Shown here: in pieces, positions 8,307-16,886 of the stretch | Numbering within the stretch: position 1 is the stretch's first letter | Layout of the letters: each line of letters starts with the position of its first letter | Assembly (NCBI RefSeq): GCF_025362435.1 | Contig: NZ_JANYGL010000163.1 | Span: 1 to 35,575 of the forward strand | Direction of reading: 5' to 3' | Length of the DNA: 35,575 nt | Source of the DNA: Polymorphobacter sp. | GTDB lineage: Bacteria > Pseudomonadota > Alphaproteobacteria > Sphingomonadales > Sphingomonadaceae | The notes under the pieces: model-generated | What the model was told of the DNA's origin: nothing | What the model saw: the letters and a program-made list of their open reading frames with translations, nothing else | Databases searched by the model: none | Translations under genes and position numbers: made by a program

Positions 8307-10025
8307 GTGTTCCGTGTCCTGTTGATCGGCCTCGCGCTTACCGCGACTTCTGCCGCCGCCAGCCCCGCCGACGACAAGCTTGCCGCGCTCGAAACCCGCT
8401 GGCTCGACGGCGAGATGCGCTTCGCTCCCGAAAGCGCGACGAGCATCGGCGTCCACACCTACGACAATGCGATCGGCGACCGCTCCGCCGCGGGACGCAA
8501 GGCCAGCACAGCCGCCGAGCGCGGCTGGCTGGCCGAACTCGACCGGATCGACGCGAAGTCGCTGACCCGCGCCAACCAGGTCGACGCGGCGATGCTGCGC
8601 AACGCCCTGCGCTACAGCCTGTGGACCGACGCGACGCTGCAAAGCTGGGCGTGGGACCCGCAGATCTACAACGACGCCGCCGGCGGCGCACTCTACAGCC
8701 TTGCCGCGCGCGATTTCGCGCCGTGGCCGGTGCGGCTCAAGGCGGCGACGTCGCGGATGAACCTGCTGCCGGGCATGCTTGCGATCGAGCGCGAGACGCT
8801 CGTGCCGGCGCGGGTGCCGCTGATCCACGCTCAGACCGTCGCCAAGCAGAACAGCGGCATCCTCGATATCGTCAACGACATGCTCGTGCCGCACGAGGGT
8901 GAACTTGCCCCCGCCGACCGCGTCGCCTTCGACGAGGCGCGCGAGCGGTTGAAGCGCGCCGTCGCGCTCCACCAGCGCTGGCTCGATACCGTGCTCGTGC
9001 CCAATGCGAAGGGCGACTTCCGCCTCGGCGCCAAGCTGTATGATGCCAAGCTCGCCTTCGCGCTCGACTCGCCGCTGACCCGGGCCGAGATCAAGGCGCG
9101 CGCGACCAAGGCGCTGGCGGCAACGACCGCCGAGATGGCGGTCCTCGCGCGGGGCGTGATCAAGGACAATGCGGCGATGTCGGACCACGACGTCATCGCC
9201 GCGGCGCTCAAGCTGACCTATGCCAAGCGGGCGCCGCGCGATGGCGTGATCGCCGAGGCGACCAAGGCGCTGGCCGAGGCGACCGCGTTCGTCCGCGCCA
9301 AGGACCTGATCACGCTGCCCGACAGCCCGGTCCAGATCATCACCATGCCCAAGTTCCAGCAGGGGGTGGCGGTGGCGTATTGCGATTCGCCCGGGCCGCT
9401 CGAGAAGAACCTCGGCACCTTCTTCGCGGTGTCGCCGATCCCCGACCAGTGGAGCGAGGCGCAGGCGACGTCGTTCCTCAGCGAATACAACGAGTACATG
9501 ATCCGCGACCTCGCGGTGCACGAGGCGATGCCCGGGCATTATGTCCAGCTGGCGCATCAGAATGCCTACCCGTCGACGCTGCGTGCGGTGCTCGGGTCGG
9601 GGTCGTTCGTCGAGGGCTGGGCGGTCTATGCCGAGGGGCAGATGGCCGACGACGGCTTCATGAACGGCGATCCGCTGTACAAATTGACCGTGCTCAAGAT
9701 GCGGCTGCGGTCGATCTCGAACGCGCTGCTCGACATCGGCATCCATACCGAGGGCATGACCGAGCAGGTGGCGATGGCGCTGATGATGGACCAGGCGTTC
9801 CAGCAGGAGCGCGAGGCCGCCGGCAAATGGACCCGCGCCCGCCTCGGCTCGACCCAGCTGCCGAGCTATTTCGTCGGCTATAGCGAGCACACCGACCTGC
9901 GCGCCGCCGCCGAGAAGCGCCCGGGGTTCGCGGTCAAAAGGTACCACGACGCGGTGCTCAGCTACGGCTCGCCGCCGGCGCGCTATGTCCGGGCGCTGAT
10001 GTTCGACGAGCCGATCGCACCGTGA
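8307..10025 (+). CDS. DUF885-family secreted protein (metallopeptidase-like)
   Basis: Exported protein of 572 residues with a Sec-type signal peptide (MFRVLLIGLALTATSAAA, cleavage near 18-19). The hallmark HEAMPGH at residues 405-411 resembles a zinc-peptidase HExxxxH-like motif of the DUF885 family. EGWAVYAE near 435 and MTEQVAMALMM near 480 are other conserved stretches. Substrate is unknown; a periplasmic peptidase role is inference. The GTG start at 8307 is supported by GAGGGGAG six bases before it. It lies between thyA and folA, with its TGA overlapping the folA GTG, so the three are probably co-transcribed. A second DUF885 protein, with a Tat signal instead, is at 28902-30731. Confidence 0.88.
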   Translation: MFRVLLIGLALTATSAAASPADDKLAALETRWLDGEMRFAPESATSIGVHTYDNAIGDRSAAGRKASTAAERGWLAELDRIDAKSLTRANQVDAAMLRNALRYSLWTDATLQSWAWDPQIYNDAAGGALYSLAARDFAPWPVRLKAATSRMNLLPGMLAIERETLVPARVPLIHAQTVAKQNSGILDIVNDMLVPHEGELAPADRVAFDEARERLKRAVALHQRWLDTVLVPNAKGDFRLGAKLYDAKLAFALDSPLTRAEIKARATKALAATTAEMAVLARGVIKDNAAMSDHDVIAAALKLTYAKRAPRDGVIAEATKALAEATAFVRAKDLITLPDSPVQIITMPKFQQGVAVAYCDSPGPLEKNLGTFFAVSPIPDQWSEAQATSFLSEYNEYMIRDLAVHEAMPGHYVQLAHQNAYPSTLRAVLGSGSFVEGWAVYAEGQMADDGFMNGDPLYKLTVLKMRLRSISNALLDIGIHTEGMTEQVAMALMMDQAFQQEREAAGKWTRARLGSTQLPSYFVGYSEHTDLRAAAEKRPGFAVKRYHDAVLSYGSPPARYVRALMFDEPIAP

Positions 10026-10516
10026 TCCTGACGCTGATCGTCGCGCGGGCCGACAACGGCGTCATCGGACGCGACGGCGGGCTGCCGTGGCGCATCCCCG
10101 CCGACCTCCGCCACTTCAGGCGGCTGACCGTCGGCAAGCCGGTCGTGATGGGGCGGCGGACCTTCGAATCGATCGGCAAGCCGCTACCTGGGCGGCACAA
10201 TATCATCATGACCCGGTCGCGCGACTGGACCGCCGAGGGCGTGACGGTCGTGCCCAACCTCGCCGAGGCGGTCGCCGCCGCCGGGCTCCAGCAAGGCGCG
10301 CGTCCCGACGAGATCATGATCATCGGCGGGGTGACGGTCTTCGCCGAGGCGCTGCCGTCGGCGCGGCGGGTCTATCTGACCGAGGTCCATGCGGCACCCG
10401 ACGGCGACACCGTCCTGTCGGCATTCGATCCTGCGGTCTGGCGCGAGACCGCGCGCGAGGCACATCCCGCCGAGGGCGATGCTGCCGCTTATAGTTTCGT
10501 CACGCTCGACCGCTGA
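10022..10516 (+). CDS. folA: Dihydrofolate reductase
   Basis: NADPH-dependent reduction of dihydrofolate to tetrahydrofolate, in the cytoplasm. The protein has 164 residues, normal size. It begins MILTLIVARADNGVIG, with GLPWRIPADLRHF carrying the active-site acid D28. VMGRRTFESIGKPLPGR and MIIGGVTVFAEAL (NADPH-binding loop) follow. The start is GTG at 10022 overlapping the stop of the DUF885 gene (GTGA), so translation is likely coupled. It completes the thymidylate cycle with thyA two genes upstream. Confidence 0.97.
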   Translation: MILTLIVARADNGVIGRDGGLPWRIPADLRHFRRLTVGKPVVMGRRTFESIGKPLPGRHNIIMTRSRDWTAEGVTVVPNLAEAVAAAGLQQGARPDEIMIIGGVTVFAEALPSARRVYLTEVHAAPDGDTVLSAFDPAVWRETAREAHPAEGDAAAYSFVTLDR

Positions 10517-10586
10517 CGCCGGGTCGCGGCGCGTTCTGTACGCTCGCGGGGATGACGGGAATAATCTTGCCCGCTACACACGCACG

Positions 10587-11537
10587 ATGGAGCGTATTTT
10601 CAGCGGCGCAGTGCCCGGTCCTCTGCGCGGCGGGGTCGTTGCACTCGGCAATTTCGATGGCTTCCATCTCGGTCACCAGGCGGTCGTCGGCCGGGCGCTG
10701 GCGCGGGCGCGCGCCGAAAGCCGCCCTGCGTTGGTCGCGACCTTCGACCCGCATCCGGCTGCGGTGTTCCGCCCCGACCTGCCGCCGTTCGCGCTGACCA
10801 CCACCGCGCAGAAGCTCGACTTGTTCGAGGCGTTCGGCATCGACGCCGTCGTGGTTATCGGCTTCGACCGTGCCTTCGCCGCGCACACCGCCGAGGCGTT
10901 CGTCGGCGATCAACTCGCCGGCCAGATCGGCGCGGCGGCGGTGGTCAGCGGCGCCGACTTCACCTTCGGCGTCCGACGGTCGGGCGATACCGCCGCGCTC
11001 GTCCGCCTTGGCGCGGGCCACGATATCGCTGCGGAGGCCGTCGATGCGGTCGGCGATGCCGACGGCATCATCTCGTCGACGCGCATCCGCGACCACCTTC
11101 GCGCCGCCGATCCGCACGCTGCTGCCGCGCTGCTGACCCGGCCGTTCACCATCCGCGGCGTCGTCGAGCATGGCGCCAAGCTGGGCCGCACCCTCGGCTT
11201 TCCGACCGCCAACGTTGCGCTCGGCAGCTACCTCCGCCCGGCCTACGGGGTCTACGCGGTCCGGGTCCGGCTCGACGACGGCAGCGTGGTCGACGGCGTT
11301 GCTAACCTCGGCATCCGGCCGATGATCGAGCCGCCGCTCGAGCTGCTTGAAGTCAATCTGTTCGACTGGTCGGGCGTCCTTTATGGCCGCGAGATCGCGG
11401 TCGAACTCCACGCCTTCCTTCGCTCCGAATGGAAGCTCGACGGCCTCGACGCGCTGACCCGGCAGATCGCGGCTGATTGCGTTGCTGCCCGCGCGGCGTT
11501 GGCGGGGCAGCCTCGCGGATCAGGCCCGGCTTTGTAG
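10587..11537 (+). CDS. ribF: Bifunctional riboflavin kinase/FAD synthetase RibF
   Basis: Converts riboflavin to FMN and then FAD. The protein has 316 residues, the usual length. The N-terminal nucleotidyltransferase domain has GNFDGFHLGHQAVV near 22-35 and the SSTRIRDHL motif near residue 160. The C-terminal flavokinase domain has GRTLGFPTANV near residue 205 and GVYAVRV. The ATG at 10587 gives MERIFSGAVP; an open frame continues upstream but resembles no RibF sequence. It lies 70 bases after folA. Its last 18 bases overlap the 3' end of the convergent Crp/Fnr gene. Confidence 0.96.
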   Translation: MERIFSGAVPGPLRGGVVALGNFDGFHLGHQAVVGRALARARAESRPALVATFDPHPAAVFRPDLPPFALTTTAQKLDLFEAFGIDAVVVIGFDRAFAAHTAEAFVGDQLAGQIGAAAVVSGADFTFGVRRSGDTAALVRLGAGHDIAAEAVDAVGDADGIISSTRIRDHLRAADPHAAAALLTRPFTIRGVVEHGAKLGRTLGFPTANVALGSYLRPAYGVYAVRVRLDDGSVVDGVANLGIRPMIEPPLELLEVNLFDWSGVLYGREIAVELHAFLRSEWKLDGLDALTRQIAADCVAARAALAGQPRGSGPAL

Positions 11538-12269
11538 TCCCGCTGCGGATTTGCGTCGAAAATCGGTGCCGATCAATCGGCAATATTCCTTTTCGGCCAG
11601 ACCGTACGCGTCGGCTGCAAGCGCTTCGAGCTTGGCCCGATTGGTGATCTCGATCGACGATCGCTTCGTGCGGATCAGCCCGTCTTTCTCCTGTTTTCGC
11701 ATCGCCACGGTTACCCCGGCGCGACGAACCCCGAGCATCGTCGACAGGAGTTGATGGGTCATCGTGATGATGGGACCGTCGATGCGGTCATGGGTCATCA
11801 GGAGCAGGCGTGCGAGCCGCTGGTCGAGCGAGTGCGCGGCGTTGACCAGCGCGGTGTGCGACACCTGAATGACGAATGCGTGCAGGTAGAGCATCAGCGC
11901 CGAACGCACGGAGGCCTCATTCTCGATCAAGCCGCGTAACGTGGTGACCGGCAACTGCCACGCCGAGCCGGCGACCTGGATGAGGCATTCGAAGGGCGAA
12001 ACGTCGGACCCGCTGATCGGGCCGATGTCGACCATTCCTTCGCGTCCTGTCAGCCCGACCTCGGACTTCCGGCCTCCGGGCGTTGCCGCGATGACCGATA
12101 CGACCATGGTTTCAGGGAACCAGACGTGTGCGATCGGCTCGTCCGGTTCGACCAGGCGCTGCCCGAGGTCGAAGTGAACAAGTTCAAGGCTGGGCTCGAC
12201 GAGGGAAAAATCCGCGGAGCTCAACGTTTGCAACAACAGATTGCTTGCGCCGATCGTCGTTGCACTCAC
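11520..12269 (-). CDS. Crp/Fnr-family transcriptional regulator
   Basis: Regulator of 249 residues. An N-terminal cyclic-nucleotide-binding type beta-roll (about 20-125, with VWFPETMVVSVIA and VGLTGREGMVDI) leads through a dimer helix to a C-terminal helix-turn-helix: MTHQLLSTMLGVRRAGVTVAM near residues 168-188. No N-terminal cysteine cluster of the FNR oxygen sensor is seen, so the signal is unknown. The start is GTG at 12269 with no good Shine-Dalgarno. The gene overlaps the ribF end by 18 bases, tail to tail. About 210 bases upstream lies a copy of a duplicated element with an ACACA-N6-TGTGT site, a geometry like Crp-family operators. Autoregulation through it is possible but unproven. Confidence 0.88.
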   Translation of the reverse strand: MSATTIGASNLLLQTLSSADFSLVEPSLELVHFDLGQRLVEPDEPIAHVWFPETMVVSVIAATPGGRKSEVGLTGREGMVDIGPISGSDVSPFECLIQVAGSAWQLPVTTLRGLIENEASVRSALMLYLHAFVIQVSHTALVNAAHSLDQRLARLLLMTHDRIDGPIITMTHQLLSTMLGVRRAGVTVAMRKQEKDGLIRTKRSSIEITNRAKLEALAADAYGLAEKEYCRLIGTDFRRKSAAGLQSRA

Positions 12270-12357
12270 GTAACATGTCCGAGATCAGGCATATGCAGGC
12301 GTAGTGGAAATAGTTCAGCCAGACAATTGCAATCCCGGGCAACACCGCCACCGAAAC

Positions 12358-12369
12358 CGCTGTCCTACA
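12358..12369 (-). repeat. TGTAGGACAGCG motif, copy 1
   Basis: Exact 12-base word also found at 19172-19183 and 30925-30936, always between genes. The core CTGT-AGG-ACAG is a short hyphenated palindrome. Its role is unknown. Confidence 0.55.
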
Positions 12370-12460
12370 GGGGACGGCCTGCGCTAGCCTTCCCGCCGTC
12401 GCCACCGGGCCGCGCGCGTGTTCTTTCTCATCGGTGCATCATCGTCGCGCTTTCCGGAGA

Positions 12461-12526
12461 GAAAGCGAAACGCAAAACACACGTGTCTGTGTGAACTTAT
12501 TCTGAACTTAGCCGAAGATGTGCCTG
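12461..12526. repeat. Duplicated intergenic element, copy A
   Basis: About 66 bases matching copy B at 12982-13049 in the same orientation. The 37-base core (12478-12514) differs at only two positions. It contains ACACA-N6-TGTGT (12477-12492) followed by TGAACTTA twice (12492-12499 and 12503-12510), spaced 11 bases apart. Copy A lies between the Crp/Fnr gene and the GFA gene. Confidence 0.85.
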
Positions 12527-12573
12527 AATAGCGTCCCCACGCGCGCCGGATTCTGCCGATATATCCTCTGGCC

Positions 12574-12909
12574 TCACCAACTTGCACCGTCGACGAGCCG
12601 CCGGGGCAGGGCATTCCATAATGCCGGGTCGAACAGCCTGAGATTGATCCCCATCCGGTCGTACGCCGGATCCTGCGGGCTCCAGTGCGTGACGACCCCG
12701 CACGTCGCGCAATGCCACAGCGTCAGGGAGGCATCGCCTTGGACATAGCCTACGCCGGCCCCGGTGACCTCGACCTGGCTGGGCGAGCGGTAGGTCCATA
12801 ATGCGCCGGTCCGTCGGCAAATCGAGCAATTGCACTCGGCGGCGTCGTCGGGATCGCCTTCGATGACGATACGGATCGTCCCGCAGTGGCAGCTTCCCTC
12901 GTGGTTCAC
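12574..12909 (-). CDS. GFA-family (glutathione-dependent formaldehyde-activating/CENP-V) protein
   Basis: Small zinc-binding protein of 111 residues. Cysteine motifs fit the GFA/CENP-V fold: SCHCG (C7, C9), CNCSICRR (C26, C28, C31) and HCATC (C67, C70). Some family members bind glutathione and formaldehyde adducts, but most are uncharacterised, so the chemistry is not certain here. The start is GTG at 12909, giving MNHEGSCHCG, chosen because a good GGGAGG sits seven bases upstream. The frame continues much further upstream only as antisense of ileS. The gene is bracketed by the two copies of a 66-base direct repeat, which suggests insertion or duplication at this site. Confidence 0.88.
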   Translation of the reverse strand: MNHEGSCHCGTIRIVIEGDPDDAAECNCSICRRTGALWTYRSPSQVEVTGAGVGYVQGDASLTLWHCATCGVVTHWSPQDPAYDRMGINLRLFDPALWNALPRRLVDGASW

Positions 12910-12981
12910 GCCAGCACCTCCCGCGCTGATCCTGCAGGCTCGGATCGCCAGGATCGTGGCGAATACAGCAGTGGCTGCGCG

Positions 12982-13049
12982 GAAAGCGAAGCGAAAAGAA
13001 CACACGCGTCTGTGTGAACTTATTTTGAACTTAGCCGCCGATCTGCCCG
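12982..13049. repeat. Duplicated intergenic element, copy B
   Basis: Second copy of the element at 12461-12526. It has ACACA-N6-TGTGT at 13000-13015 and TGAACTTA at 13015-13022 and 13026-13033. It sits about 73 bases upstream of the GFA gene and about 65 bases before ileS, so it could serve either divergent promoter. A two-base length difference in the purine-rich left end separates the copies. Confidence 0.85.
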
Positions 13050-13113
13050 CCGGGCGCCCTGCCGCGCACGAGCATTTGCGCCGGGGCACGTCGGCGGTTA
13101 GACGGTCCGTCCA

Positions 13114-15969
13114 ATGTCCGACTCCCCCGCTAGAGATTATCGCGACACGGTCTTCCTGCCGCGAACCGACTTTCCGATGAAGGCCGGCCTCAGCGCCGCC
13201 GAGCCCGCGTGGCTGGCGCGCTGGGCGGCGGAGGACGTCTATGGCCAGCTTCGCGCGCAACGCGCCGGGCGGACCCGCTTCATCCTCCACGACGGCCCGC
13301 CCTACGCCAACGGCGACATCCACATGGGCCACGCGATGAACAAGGTCTTGAAAGACCTCATCGTTCGCAGCCAGTCGATGCTCGGCAAGGACGCGCCGTA
13401 CGTTCCCGGCTGGGACTGCCACGGCCTGCCGATCGAATGGAAGGTCGAGGAAGCATATCGGGCGAAGAAGCTCGACAAGGACGCGGTCCCGGTTGCCGAG
13501 TTCCGTGCCGAATGCCGCGCCTACGCCAGCGGCTGGGTGGCGACGCAGCGCGGCCAGTTCGAGCGGCTCGGCGTCCAGGGCGATTGGGCCGACCCGTACC
13601 TGACGATGAACTACGCCAGCGAGGCGACGATCGTCGCCGAACTGCTCAAATTCGCCGCCAGCGGGCAGCTCTACCGCGGCGCCAAGCCGGTCATGTGGTC
13701 GCCGGTCGAGAAGACCGCGCTCGCCGAGGCCGAGGTCGAATATGCCGACATCGTCTCGACGCAGATCGACGTGGCGTTCGAGATCGTCGAGTCGGCGGTG
13801 CCCGAGCTTGTCGGGGCCTATGCCGTCATCTGGACGACGACGCCGTGGACGATCCCGGTCAACCAGGCGATCGCCTACGGGCCAACGCTCGAATATTCGC
13901 TGGTCAGCGGCAAGGACGGGCGGCGCTATCTGGTGGCGACGCGCCTTCTCGATGACTTCTGGATTCGGACCGGGCTGATGCCGTCGGGGCTCGGGGCGCT
14001 GCTCGGCACCGGCGCACCGGCGATCGTCACGACCGTCGACGGGCCCGATCTCGCCGGCACCGTTGCGCGCCACCCGATGCATGCGCTCGGCGGCTTCTTC
14101 GCCCGGCCGCGCCCCTTCCTCGCCGGGGATTTCGTCACCGTCGAGCAGGGCACCGGGCTGGTCCACATGGCCCCCGACCACGGCGAGGACGATTTCGACC
14201 TGTGCAAGGCGAACGGCATCGACCCGGTATTCGCGGTCGAGGGCGACGGCCGCTACCGCGCCGACTGGGGCTGGCTCGGCGGGCAGGGCTCGGTGATCAA
14301 CGCCAAGTTCAACGCACCGGATGGGCCGATCTGCACCGCGCTCCGCGACGTCGGCGCGCTGGCCGCGGCGAGCGCCGACTACTCGCACAGCTATCCGCAT
14401 AGCTGGCGGAGCCACGCCAAGCTGATATTCCGCGCCACCCCGCAATGGTTCATCCCGATGGATGAGCCGCATCGCACCACGGTCGTCGGCGGCAGCGACG
14501 GCGCCGGGAGCAACTCGCCCACCCTCCGCGAAGTCGCCCTCGACGCGATCGAGCGGACCCGCTGGGTGCCCGAGCGGGCGAAGAACCGCATCACCGCGAT
14601 GGTCGCCGGACGTCCCGACTGGGTGATCAGCCGCCAGCGGGCATGGGGCGTGCCGATCACGCTGTTCGTCGACCGGCGGACCGGCGAGTACCTCCGCGAC
14701 GACGCCGTAAATGCGCGCATCGTCGCTGCCGTCGAAGCCGCCGGCGCCGATGCGTGGTGGGCGACCGACCCGGCGGTGTTCCTCGGCCCCGATCGCGACC
14801 TGGCGGACTATGAGCGGATCGACGACATCCTCGACGTCTGGTTCGACAGCGGCTCGACTCACGCCTTCGTCATCGAGGCGCGCTACGGCGTTGGCGTCCG
14901 CGCCGACCTGTACGTCGAAGGCTCGGACCAGCACCGCGGCTGGTTCCAGTCGTCGCTGCTCGAAAGCTCGGGCACCCGGGGTCGGGCGCCGTACGATGCG
15001 GTCCTGACCCACGGCTTCGCGCTCGATTCGAACGGCAAGAAGATGTCGAAGTCGCTCGGCAACACTGTCGATCCGCTCAAGATTGTCGACGCGCAGGGAG
15101 CCGACATCCTCCGCCTGTGGGTCGCCTCGACCGCCTATTTCGACGACGTCAAGATCGGCAAGGAAGTCCTATCGGGCCAGACCGACGTCTATCGCAAGCT
15201 GCGCAACACCTTCCGCTATCTGCTCGGCGCATTAGACGGCTGGGACGCGGCCGAGCGGCTGCCGGTCGCCGACATGCCCGAGCTCGAGCGCTGGGTCCTC
15301 CACCGCGTCGCCGAACTCGACGCCGAGCTGCGGGTCCATGTCGCCGGCTTCGACTTCAACCCGTTGATGACCGCGCTCAACGCCTTTGCCAACCAGGACC
15401 TGTCGGCGTTCTACTTCGATATCCGCAAGGACAGCCTGTACTGCGACGCCCCCGCCAGCCTCAAGCGCCGCGCCTGCCGGACGGTGCTCGACACGCTGTT
15501 CCACGCATTGGTCCGCTGGCTCGCCCCGGTGCTGGTGTTCACCGCCGAGGAGGTCTGGCGGACGCGCTTTCCCGACGCCGGGTCGATCCACCTCAAGGAG
15601 TGGGCGGATTATTCGATGTGGCGCGACGACCTGCTCGGCGCCAAGTGGGACCAGCTGCGGGCGCTGCGTGGCTTGGCGACGCTGGCGATCGAGCCCGAGC
15701 GCAAGGCGAAGACGCTGGGAACGAGCCTCGAGGCCGAACTCGCCATCCGCGCCTCACCCGACGAAGCCGCGCTGCTCGCCTCGGTCGACTTCCCTGAGCT
15801 GTGCATCGTCGCTGACGTGACCGTCGAGGTCGATCCGCATTTGACCATCGGAGCTGCAGTGACGACGTCGCGGACCGAACTGCCGAAGTGCGACCGCTGC
15901 CGCCGCTACCTGCCCGACGTCGTCCCCGACACCGGCATCTGCGGCCGTTGCACCGAGGTAGTTGGATGA
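13114..15969 (+). CDS. ileS: Isoleucyl-tRNA synthetase
   Basis: Class I synthetase charging tRNA-Ile in the cytoplasm. The protein has 951 residues, a normal bacterial length. The ATP-site HIGH motif appears as HMGH at residues 70-73 inside DGPPYANGDIHMGHAMNKVL. An editing domain follows (WTTTPWTIPVN near residue 245). The second signature KMSKS is at 643-647. The C-terminus has a zinc-binding set CDRCRRYLPDV...GICGRC, typical of the zinc-containing bacterial type. The ATG at 13114 gives MSDSPARDYRDTVFLPRTDFPM, the common N-terminus, although its Shine-Dalgarno is poor. The stop overlaps the lspA start (ATGA), so the two are coupled, as in many bacteria. Confidence 0.98.
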   Translation: MSDSPARDYRDTVFLPRTDFPMKAGLSAAEPAWLARWAAEDVYGQLRAQRAGRTRFILHDGPPYANGDIHMGHAMNKVLKDLIVRSQSMLGKDAPYVPGWDCHGLPIEWKVEEAYRAKKLDKDAVPVAEFRAECRAYASGWVATQRGQFERLGVQGDWADPYLTMNYASEATIVAELLKFAASGQLYRGAKPVMWSPVEKTALAEAEVEYADIVSTQIDVAFEIVESAVPELVGAYAVIWTTTPWTIPVNQAIAYGPTLEYSLVSGKDGRRYLVATRLLDDFWIRTGLMPSGLGALLGTGAPAIVTTVDGPDLAGTVARHPMHALGGFFARPRPFLAGDFVTVEQGTGLVHMAPDHGEDDFDLCKANGIDPVFAVEGDGRYRADWGWLGGQGSVINAKFNAPDGPICTALRDVGALAAASADYSHSYPHSWRSHAKLIFRATPQWFIPMDEPHRTTVVGGSDGAGSNSPTLREVALDAIERTRWVPERAKNRITAMVAGRPDWVISRQRAWGVPITLFVDRRTGEYLRDDAVNARIVAAVEAAGADAWWATDPAVFLGPDRDLADYERIDDILDVWFDSGSTHAFVIEARYGVGVRADLYVEGSDQHRGWFQSSLLESSGTRGRAPYDAVLTHGFALDSNGKKMSKSLGNTVDPLKIVDAQGADILRLWVASTAYFDDVKIGKEVLSGQTDVYRKLRNTFRYLLGALDGWDAAERLPVADMPELERWVLHRVAELDAELRVHVAGFDFNPLMTALNAFANQDLSAFYFDIRKDSLYCDAPASLKRRACRTVLDTLFHALVRWLAPVLVFTAEEVWRTRFPDAGSIHLKEWADYSMWRDDLLGAKWDQLRALRGLATLAIEPERKAKTLGTSLEAELAIRASPDEAALLASVDFPELCIVADVTVEVDPHLTIGAAVTTSRTELPKCDRCRRYLPDVVPDTGICGRCTEVVG

Positions 15970-16442
15970 AGCGCCTTGGCTATGCGATCGCGGCGCTGGT
16001 CTTTGTCCTCGACCAGCTGGCGAAATATTGGGTGACCGCGGTGCTCGACCTGCGCGACCGCGGGGTCGTGCCGCTGATCCGTGGCTTCGACCTGACGTGG
16101 GTCGAGAACACCGGAGTGTCGATGGGGCTGTTCCGCGCCGACGGCGATCTCGGGCGCTGGCTCCTCGTCGGGGTGACGCTGGCGATCGCCGCCGGGGTCG
16201 CGGTATGGATCGCCCGGGAAGCGAGTCGCCCCGACACGATCGCCCTCGGGCTGGTCCTCGGTGGGGCGCTGGGGAACATCGTCGACCGGGTCCGCTACGG
16301 CTATGTCGTCGACTTCTTCCATGCCTATTGGCACGACCATCATTTTTACGTCTTCAACGTCGCCGATGCGGCTATAACCGTCGGTGTCATCCTGCTGCTG
16401 GTGCGCGCCGCGCTCGTTCCGCAGCCGGCGAAACCGGTTTAG
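15966..16442 (+). CDS. lspA: Lipoprotein signal peptidase (signal peptidase II)
   Basis: Inner-membrane aspartyl protease that removes signal peptides from diacylated prolipoproteins. The protein has 158 residues with four membrane segments (about 5-22, 62-82, 92-108, 130-150). The catalytic aspartates are D116 in GYVVDFFH and D134 in NVADAAITVG; conserved DQLAKYWV and VENTGVSMGLF are present. The ATG overlaps the ileS stop by four bases. The next gene encodes a lipoprotein that is a likely substrate. Confidence 0.98.
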   Translation: MKRLGYAIAALVFVLDQLAKYWVTAVLDLRDRGVVPLIRGFDLTWVENTGVSMGLFRADGDLGRWLLVGVTLAIAAGVAVWIAREASRPDTIALGLVLGGALGNIVDRVRYGYVVDFFHAYWHDHHFYVFNVADAAITVGVILLLVRAALVPQPAKPV

Positions 16443-16453
16443 GAGTATCATCT

Positions 16454-16885
16454 GTGAAGTCTTGGCCGATCATCGCCGTCACCCTGGCCGTCGCCCTTGC
16501 CGGCTGCGCGCATCACAAGAACCGGCTGTCGAACCGCAACGCCCCCGACGAATTCGCGATCAGCCGCGCTGCTCCGCTGATCGTCCCGCCCGACTTCAGC
16601 CTCGCCCCGCCGAAGCCCGGTGCCCCCCGCGCGCTCGCCGACGATGCGCAGGTCAACGCCGCCGAGGCGCTGTTCGGACCGGGGGTCAAGATCACCCCGA
16701 AGTCGCCGGCGGAGATCAACCTGCTCGAAAAGGCCGGGGCGGCGAAGGTCGACCCCAACGTCCGCTCGAACGCGGGTGACCCGAAGACCCCCACCGTCAA
16801 CAAGGGCGCCTTCCTCCGCGAACTGATGGCGGCTCCGGTCGGAACCGCCAACGCCAAGGTCGCCGAGGTCAAGGTCACCGGCTGA
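16454..16885 (+). CDS. DUF3035 lipoprotein (BamF-type)
   Basis: Secreted lipoprotein of 143 residues. The signal sequence MKSWPIIAVTLAVALAGC has the lipobox ALAGC with acylated cysteine C18. The mature part NAPDEFAISRAAPLIVPPDF...LAPPKPG matches the DUF3035 family. Alphaproteobacterial members are annotated as BamF, an accessory subunit of the outer-membrane barrel assembly machine; this role is family knowledge, not seen in the sequence. The GTG start at 16454 has AGGAG eight bases upstream. It lies 11 bases after lspA, so it is probably made with its own processing enzyme. It ends one base from the convergent HerA-like gene. Confidence 0.88.
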   Translation: MKSWPIIAVTLAVALAGCAHHKNRLSNRNAPDEFAISRAAPLIVPPDFSLAPPKPGAPRALADDAQVNAAEALFGPGVKITPKSPAEINLLEKAGAAKVDPNVRSNAGDPKTPTVNKGAFLRELMAAPVGTANAKVAEVKVTG

Positions 16886-16886
16886 C

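Larger units (their letters stand above)
12270..12573. other. Intergenic region upstream of the Crp/Fnr gene
   Basis: This gap has no convincing gene. It contains the motif TGTAGGACAGCG on the minus strand (12358-12369), an ATTGCAAT palindrome near 12327-12334, and copy A of the duplicated element (12461-12526). Either this region or the copy itself probably holds the Crp/Fnr promoter. Confidence 0.6.

Noticed and set aside
7872-9947. Open minus-strand frame of nearly 700 codons opposite thyA and the DUF885 gene
   Set aside because: It lies fully antisense to two secure genes and is rich in Arg, Gly, Asp and His in the way of high-GC shadow frames.
12574-15012. Long open frame on the minus strand antisense to ileS
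   Set aside because: Its part opposite ileS has the mirrored codon pattern of the GC-rich gene and resembles no protein. Only its last 111 codons, from the GTG at 12909, form a real gene (GFA family).
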